Shown piece by piece: positions 59,707 through 64,000 of a DNA stretch of 64,000 nt. Position numbers and translations under genes: made by a program. The stretch comes from Dendrophyllia cribrosa (taxonomy: Eukaryota; Cnidaria; Anthozoa; Scleractinia; Dendrophylliidae), in NCBI GenBank assembly GCA_024195265.1, contig JAJLRJ010000002.1, forward strand, positions 14,736,254 to 14,800,253, written 5' to 3'. Numbering within the stretch: the stretch's first letter is position 1; each line of letters begins with the position of its first letter. The notes below the pieces were generated by a model. It worked only from the letters and a program-made list of their open reading frames with translations, was not told the DNA's origin and did not search any database.

Positions 59707-60692
59707 AGTGTTGAAGAAACTTTTAGCAGCTTTCCTCTAGAAGTTCCAAAACAAAAATGGCGGTCTCTTGTTGCTATGAAACCATTCTAGTTTCAGTTTC
59801 TTGCAGCCAACTGGCTCTCGTCCCCAGAGCTCCGCGCAAAATATAGGTCCGTATAAAGTGCCGATGAACAGATATATATATCATCATCATCGATTCGGCT
59901 CAATTCCTCTTGTTTGGCTCCATTTGTATAGACAGCTGCATAAGACCTTTCTAATACAAGCGCTTTTCGATGTCTATATACAATTATTCCTAGCTGAAAT
60001 AAGTGCCTCTCTCAAAAAATAAACAAAGAGCACAAAGGGGAGCCAGATGTAGTTGTTCCGATGACTTCTGTAACCCATACAGTTGCGGATCTAGAGTATG
60101 GGCCCGCCCTTCCCCTGAACCCCTACCTTACGAAAAAATTTCACTCTCTAACATTAAAAATTACATTTTAAAGGCTGCAAACAGCACCGAAAAACAATAG
60201 CGTGCCATTCCAATAGCCCTCCCTATCTTGACATAGCAAGAAAATACCAAAATTAATTCAAAACAATCTCAACATCCCTCATTCCTCTAAAAGATGTAAA
60301 GAAGTATTCCATTTTCATTCACTGATATCCTGCTATACTGAGATGCAAGACCTTGCGTGACATTTTTGTTAGCCTGGCCACATCAGTCCGCAGACCACCT
60401 TCAAAATACCGGGAGTTTTCCGATCCAACAACAGAAATCGGTCTAATACTTAAAACCAACAGTAAAACCAAACAACAAAATTAGCAACCGATTAGGAAAA
60501 CGTACAGTTGGTAGCGCCAAACAAAAAACAATTCAACTTGATCAATGCTCGAGCAGCTTTCACTTCCTTTTTAAAGTTTGCATTGCTCCTATAGTATACA
60601 GGCCTTATGAATCTTCATTTTCGTTGCATACTGAATCCTGGAACATTTAATCACGTATCTAGAAACTTTTCTTGTATAGGACATTAAAAATA
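59707..60692. other. no gene supported
   Basis: Upstream flank of RSPH14. Short ORFs at 59801-60200 have no motif. I see no TATA box. Confidence 0.4.
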
Positions 60693-61550
60693 TACCGTGT
60701 GGCACTAAATTTTTTCGGGAGTTTAATTTTTGCGGATAGGTGATTTTTTGTGTTCAGTTGCGGGAACTAATTTTTGCGATTGGGGAAAGACTGTTTTTCT
60801 TTCTGGGAATTAATGTTTGCGATTGGCAGGAAATCGCTTTTAATTAGGATTACAATACTTTTGTTTTTTGTTTGTGTACAGTCAGTACATGCAATCAAAC
60901 AGGTGAAACAACATGCAGATGTAAAGCCCGGGGGGGGGGGGGGGGGGTACTCTGCAAATTTTTGGGTGGGAGTGTGCCACTCGGACTCTGACACCCTTAA
61001 CCTATACTAGACCATTTTAGCTGCATTTTGCAACCCTATTCTAGACTAAACACCAAAAAACCCTACCCTATCCTAGATCTATTCCAGACTCGCGATTTTC
61101 CAGAAACTCGTTCACTATCACAGTTATTAGTTAACAGGGGTCAGTAAAAATGCCGTACTGCCCGCCGTACCGATTTTTAAATGCCATTAGCCTTTCGCGG
61201 AAAATGATACCCTATTCTAGACCAAACTGATCTCTGATAACTATACCCTATCCCAGACTTAACTGTCTGAAAACCATTCCCGTTTACAGAGGCACATACC
61301 TATATAGCTCACATATTGGAGCCCCCCCCCCCCGCGGGTGTAAAAGTCACTCTATTACTGTACATTTACATCTGAACGAAAGGGGCTTTTAAGTAGTGGG
61401 CACCAACACGATTTTATATTACGTGTAAAAGGTGATGTTTGTATGTAATTTCGACAGTGAAGTTAATTTTTGCGGGAACTTTCAGTTTTGCGGATCGTGA
61501 AATAAGACGCAAAAAATTAGAACCCGCAAAAATTTAGTGCCATACCGGTA
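60693..61550. mobile_element. TIR element with reiterated TTTTTGCGGG words, host of a poly-G element
   Basis: TACCG..TGGCACTAAATTTTT at 60693 and the inverse AAATTTAGTGCCATACCGGT at the right end, arms about 28 bp. AATTTTTGCG(G/A) words recur at about 60727, 60770, 60810, 61462 and 61490. The poly-G element 60927-61338 is inserted within it. Its right TA is shared with the next element. Confidence 0.75.
60927..61338. mobile_element. poly-G/poly-C-ended element (CCTATTCTAGAC subfamily)
   Basis: Starts CCC plus a G run and GGTACTCTGCAAATTTTTGG; ends CCCCCGCGGG. The flanks are ATGTAAAG and TGTAAAAG, an imperfect 8-bp duplication. CCTATTCTAGAC, CCTATCCTAGA, CTATACTAGACC and CCTATCCCAGAC recur inside. 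Confidence 0.75.
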
Positions 61551-62463
61551 CAGTAATAGCCCACGTATAAGAACCTGAATTTTTCAATTTAGCCTAAATA
61601 GGTTCTTATATTTTCATATGAATTTCATTTAAATATATTATAGTATATTATAAATATCATCTCATAATACAATATAAATCATTTATTTGTACCATACAGC
61701 AATGCCTATAGGCAGTTCAGTGCAGGTACAGTATACAGTATGTCCTTAACAAAACATAACAAACAAACTCATGTTGATAATACCTATACACTTTCACTGC
61801 AACCCCACTGATAAGAACCCCCTTTTAAAATAGACATAACCGACAAACTGCAAGGCTGATCTGACTACGTAAAAAAGTAGATTTTGCGAGACACCAATGC
61901 GACAGAAACCGATAAAGCAGGGTAGCAACCGCGGACAGCACTTAAATAGGTTCTTATGATATGTGGAGGGGGCTTAAAATGAAAATTTTAGCCTAACAGG
62001 TTCTTAAAGGGGCTATGTCGCGAGGATAGCGGGTGAGTACTGGGTGGCTTTTTATCAAGTTGGCGGCCATTACTGTCGAATTCGCTGCAATCCGTTCCAT
62101 CCCGTCGTATTGCGTGGGAGGATAGATCTCAAGTTTACAAATTAGTTAGAGTATTTACTTGGCTAAATTTTTGTTATATTATTTCTGCGATTTGTTAGTC
62201 GTACCTTCGAAAAATTCTATGTCTTCCAGTAGTGGTGGAAGATGGGGAGGAATTTAAAAGCGAAATCGATCTAAGTTTGTTTACCTCGCGTGGTTCGACA
62301 CGAGTGCAAGCGCGATAAAACTTTCCGCGATCCGGGAGGGAACAATAGAAATTTGACATGTGTGACGTCAGGTGACGTCACATGACAGGAACGCATTGCG
62401 CAGACTCACCTCGCAACATAGCCCCTTTAAAACCCAGGTTCTTATACGTGGGCTACTACTGTA
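61549..62463. mobile_element. TA-flanked TIR element with reiterated AGGTTCTTAT words
   Basis: TACAGTAATAGCCCACGTAT at 61549 and the inverse ATACGTGGGCTACTACTGTA ending at 62463, arms about 29 bp ending in AAGAACCTG. AGGTTCTTA recurs at about 61607, 61948, 61999 and 62438. It contains the TTAA element 62004-62430. Confidence 0.8.
62004..62430. mobile_element. TTAA-flanked TIR element, nested
   Basis: TTAA at 62004 and 62427. The ends are AGGGGCTATGTCGCGAGG and the inverse with one mismatch. Non-coding, piggyBac-like by target site, inserted into the TA element 61549-62463. Confidence 0.8.
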
Positions 62464-63113
62464 GTCTGAATCAAAGATTATGTCCATTTCAATAATTGTT
62501 TTTTCCCGTGCCATCAATTGAAAGTCATACTGCTAATATTTGTCAGTTCACAATAGGATTATTAATACAAGATATGATTAAGAAGAGTATTTCCGAATTC
62601 ATGGCTAGCGTTTTCTTAATGATCTTAACTCTTTCAAAAATATATTGAAATGATTAGAGATGGCCCCAAAATGGTCCACACCCAAAATTTTTAAGTGGTG
62701 TGTTTTTGATGTCCAAGGAATTCTCCGTCTGACTATTGAAAAAGAGTTTAAGTTTCATTAGATGTTGACCCATTGTTATTACTGTTTTGGTCTCCTTTCA
62801 CGCAAAAGCTACATTTTTTCGACTTTAAAGTCGTGATCTAAGATTCAGGAATTGACTGTCGTTAAAGCAGTCTGATTAGAAAATGAGGACGAAGCTGGAA
62901 TTCTGTAACTTTTTCTTTAATATGCTCAATAATAATACATCTTTGAAGAGGAGCTTTAGACTAACATGAAGGTTTTATTATCTTCACTGAGCCTTTCACG
63001 TAAGGCTTAAAGTTGCGCCACTGGAACACGTTCCCCACCCCTGACAGGCACGACTTAGACATTCGCATGATCTCTTGTTCTTTTATCACGTGATTCTAGA
63101 TGTTGACACCTAC

Positions 63114-63480
63114 CAATTCACCAATGAAACACTGATTGGCATCAAATAATCCTCCCACTGAGTCTTGTTCCTGACCTAGTACCAGTGCTCCACCGCCACG
63201 AATCACGTGACCTATAACAATATCATTAAAAAAAGAGTCAAAACCGACAAAAGAAAAATACTGCAATAATAGGTCCTTTAAAAACTATCGACATTCCGGA
63301 CCTTCCACCCATGAATTAATTTCGTAAACAGTAACAATAAAAGGTGTCGTAAAACTGTCAAATGTTACTCCATGAGAAAATCAATGAAAAGAAATCTGTG
63401 GCTTGCGAGTGACAAGTCGAGTTACATTCATTGCTGTTTGCCTTGGCGCTTTTCAAGAAGCAATTACAATTAAGAAAACC

Positions 63481-63525
<45 letters not shown>

Positions 63526-64000
63526 TAATAAAAATAATATTTTAAGAGGAGGCCTCCAATCACCTAAAGGTGGTTTTCAGGAGGGTCCTCTAAATGAAGG
63601 TCTAAAATACATAAAACTAAATGCGGTTAAAAACTAAGACTAACTATGGTTAAAACTAAAACTAAGATTAAAATACTAAATCACAATTCAAAATGATTTA
63701 ATAAAAACTGTTTCAGTTTACGTTTAAATCTATGAACGTGAAAAGTGATTTTTACAGTGTGACTACTCGAACTGGGCCACTTGGAAGAAAACCGACCAAT
63801 CACAACGTAAATCGAGAAAAAAAATTTCTTTTTCGTGTGAGGTTGGTAGAATATCGTACGTTTGTCCTAGCTACCTGTCTTAAGACCTTTGCCAGCAGCC
63901 TTGACCTTGCCATCTTTAAACAACTTCCACGATCCAGCGGTGTTCTCCCATGCTGCGCAGATATGGTGCCATTTTCCATCGTTGGCCGATACAGACGTCT
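63114..64000 (-). CDS. pentraxin-domain protein, two exons (partial, runs off the window)
   Basis: Exon 64000-63875 (open at the edge) and exon 63211-63114 join in phase. The first reads TSVSANDGKWHHICAAWENT followed by WKLFKDGK. The second reads HVIRGGGALVLGQEQDSVGG followed by FDANQCFIGEL. GKWHHIC, the W-x-L-x-x-DGK strand and GGGALVLGQEQDS with FDA...F.GEL are the core of the pentraxin fold, a calcium-dependent lectin-like beta sandwich. Such domains occur in secreted pentraxins and in mosaic extracellular proteins. The rest of the domain (the usual NLWD strand) should lie at lower coordinates, but I could not find it. Which protein carries the domain cannot be told from here. Confidence 0.85.
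63487..63640 (-). repeat. AAT microsatellite next to a probable retroelement 3' end
   Basis: An AAT run (63487-63523 and on) abuts AGAGGAGGCCTCCAATCACC. A trinucleotide tail beside a conserved-looking word is typical of a non-LTR 3' end on the minus strand. It lies in the pentraxin gene intron. Confidence 0.45.

Noticed and set aside
1..64000. CRISPR arrays, tRNA or rRNA genes, bacterial operons
   Set aside because: I looked for spaced identical repeats, cloverleaf patterns and Shine-Dalgarno-led gene runs and found none. The tRNA-like boxes at 11154 and 51154 are inside transposable elements and do not form a full tRNA.

Overview
This is a eukaryotic window from an animal, most likely an anthozoan cnidarian and probably a stony coral. 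It is AT-rich, its genes have short exons with GT/AG introns, and it is crowded with small terminal-inverted-repeat (TIR) elements, poly-G/poly-C tracts and retroelement debris. No operons, bacterial genes or CRISPR arrays are present. The animal assignment rests on an sFRP gene, a radial spoke gene, SCNM1 and a pentraxin domain. The coral assignment is an inference from the repeat style.

Layout. Region 1-26 kb holds three intron-poor ORFs of unknown function (1789-2637 plus, 16801-17718 minus, 22736-23401 minus). They share a short C-terminal signature around a Trp-Leu pair. Between them lie a degenerate Penelope-like element with an internal deletion (12.0-13.1 kb), a short retroposed insert with target duplication (10.2-10.4 kb), tandem duplications, and several nested TIR elements. 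Region 26.9-33.5 kb (minus) is a complete secreted frizzled-related protein gene: signal peptide, 10-Cys frizzled domain, linker and netrin-like domain. It is assembled from three exons whose phases fit. Region 34-43 kb has no gene I can defend. Region 44.0-49.5 kb (plus) is SCNM1, a minor-spliceosome zinc-finger protein, in four exons. Convergent with it, 50.2-59.7 kb (minus) is RSPH14, an armadillo-repeat axonemal protein, in ten exons with every phase fitting. At the right edge are two minus-strand exons of a pentraxin-domain protein whose gene runs out of the window.

The genes are unrelated functionally (Wnt modulation, minor splicing, cilia, lectin-like binding) and look like ordinary neighbours. 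The most unusual content is the repeat fraction. There are at least four poly-G/poly-C-ended elements of three subfamilies; three have clean 8-bp target duplications (hAT-like). There are several TTAA-flanked elements (piggyBac-like), TA-flanked nested elements, and a TIR element with a tRNA-promoter-like box inside. Across many of these families a family-specific short word is repeated through the interior of the element. That pattern, and the three-member ORF family, are the best candidates for something not yet described.
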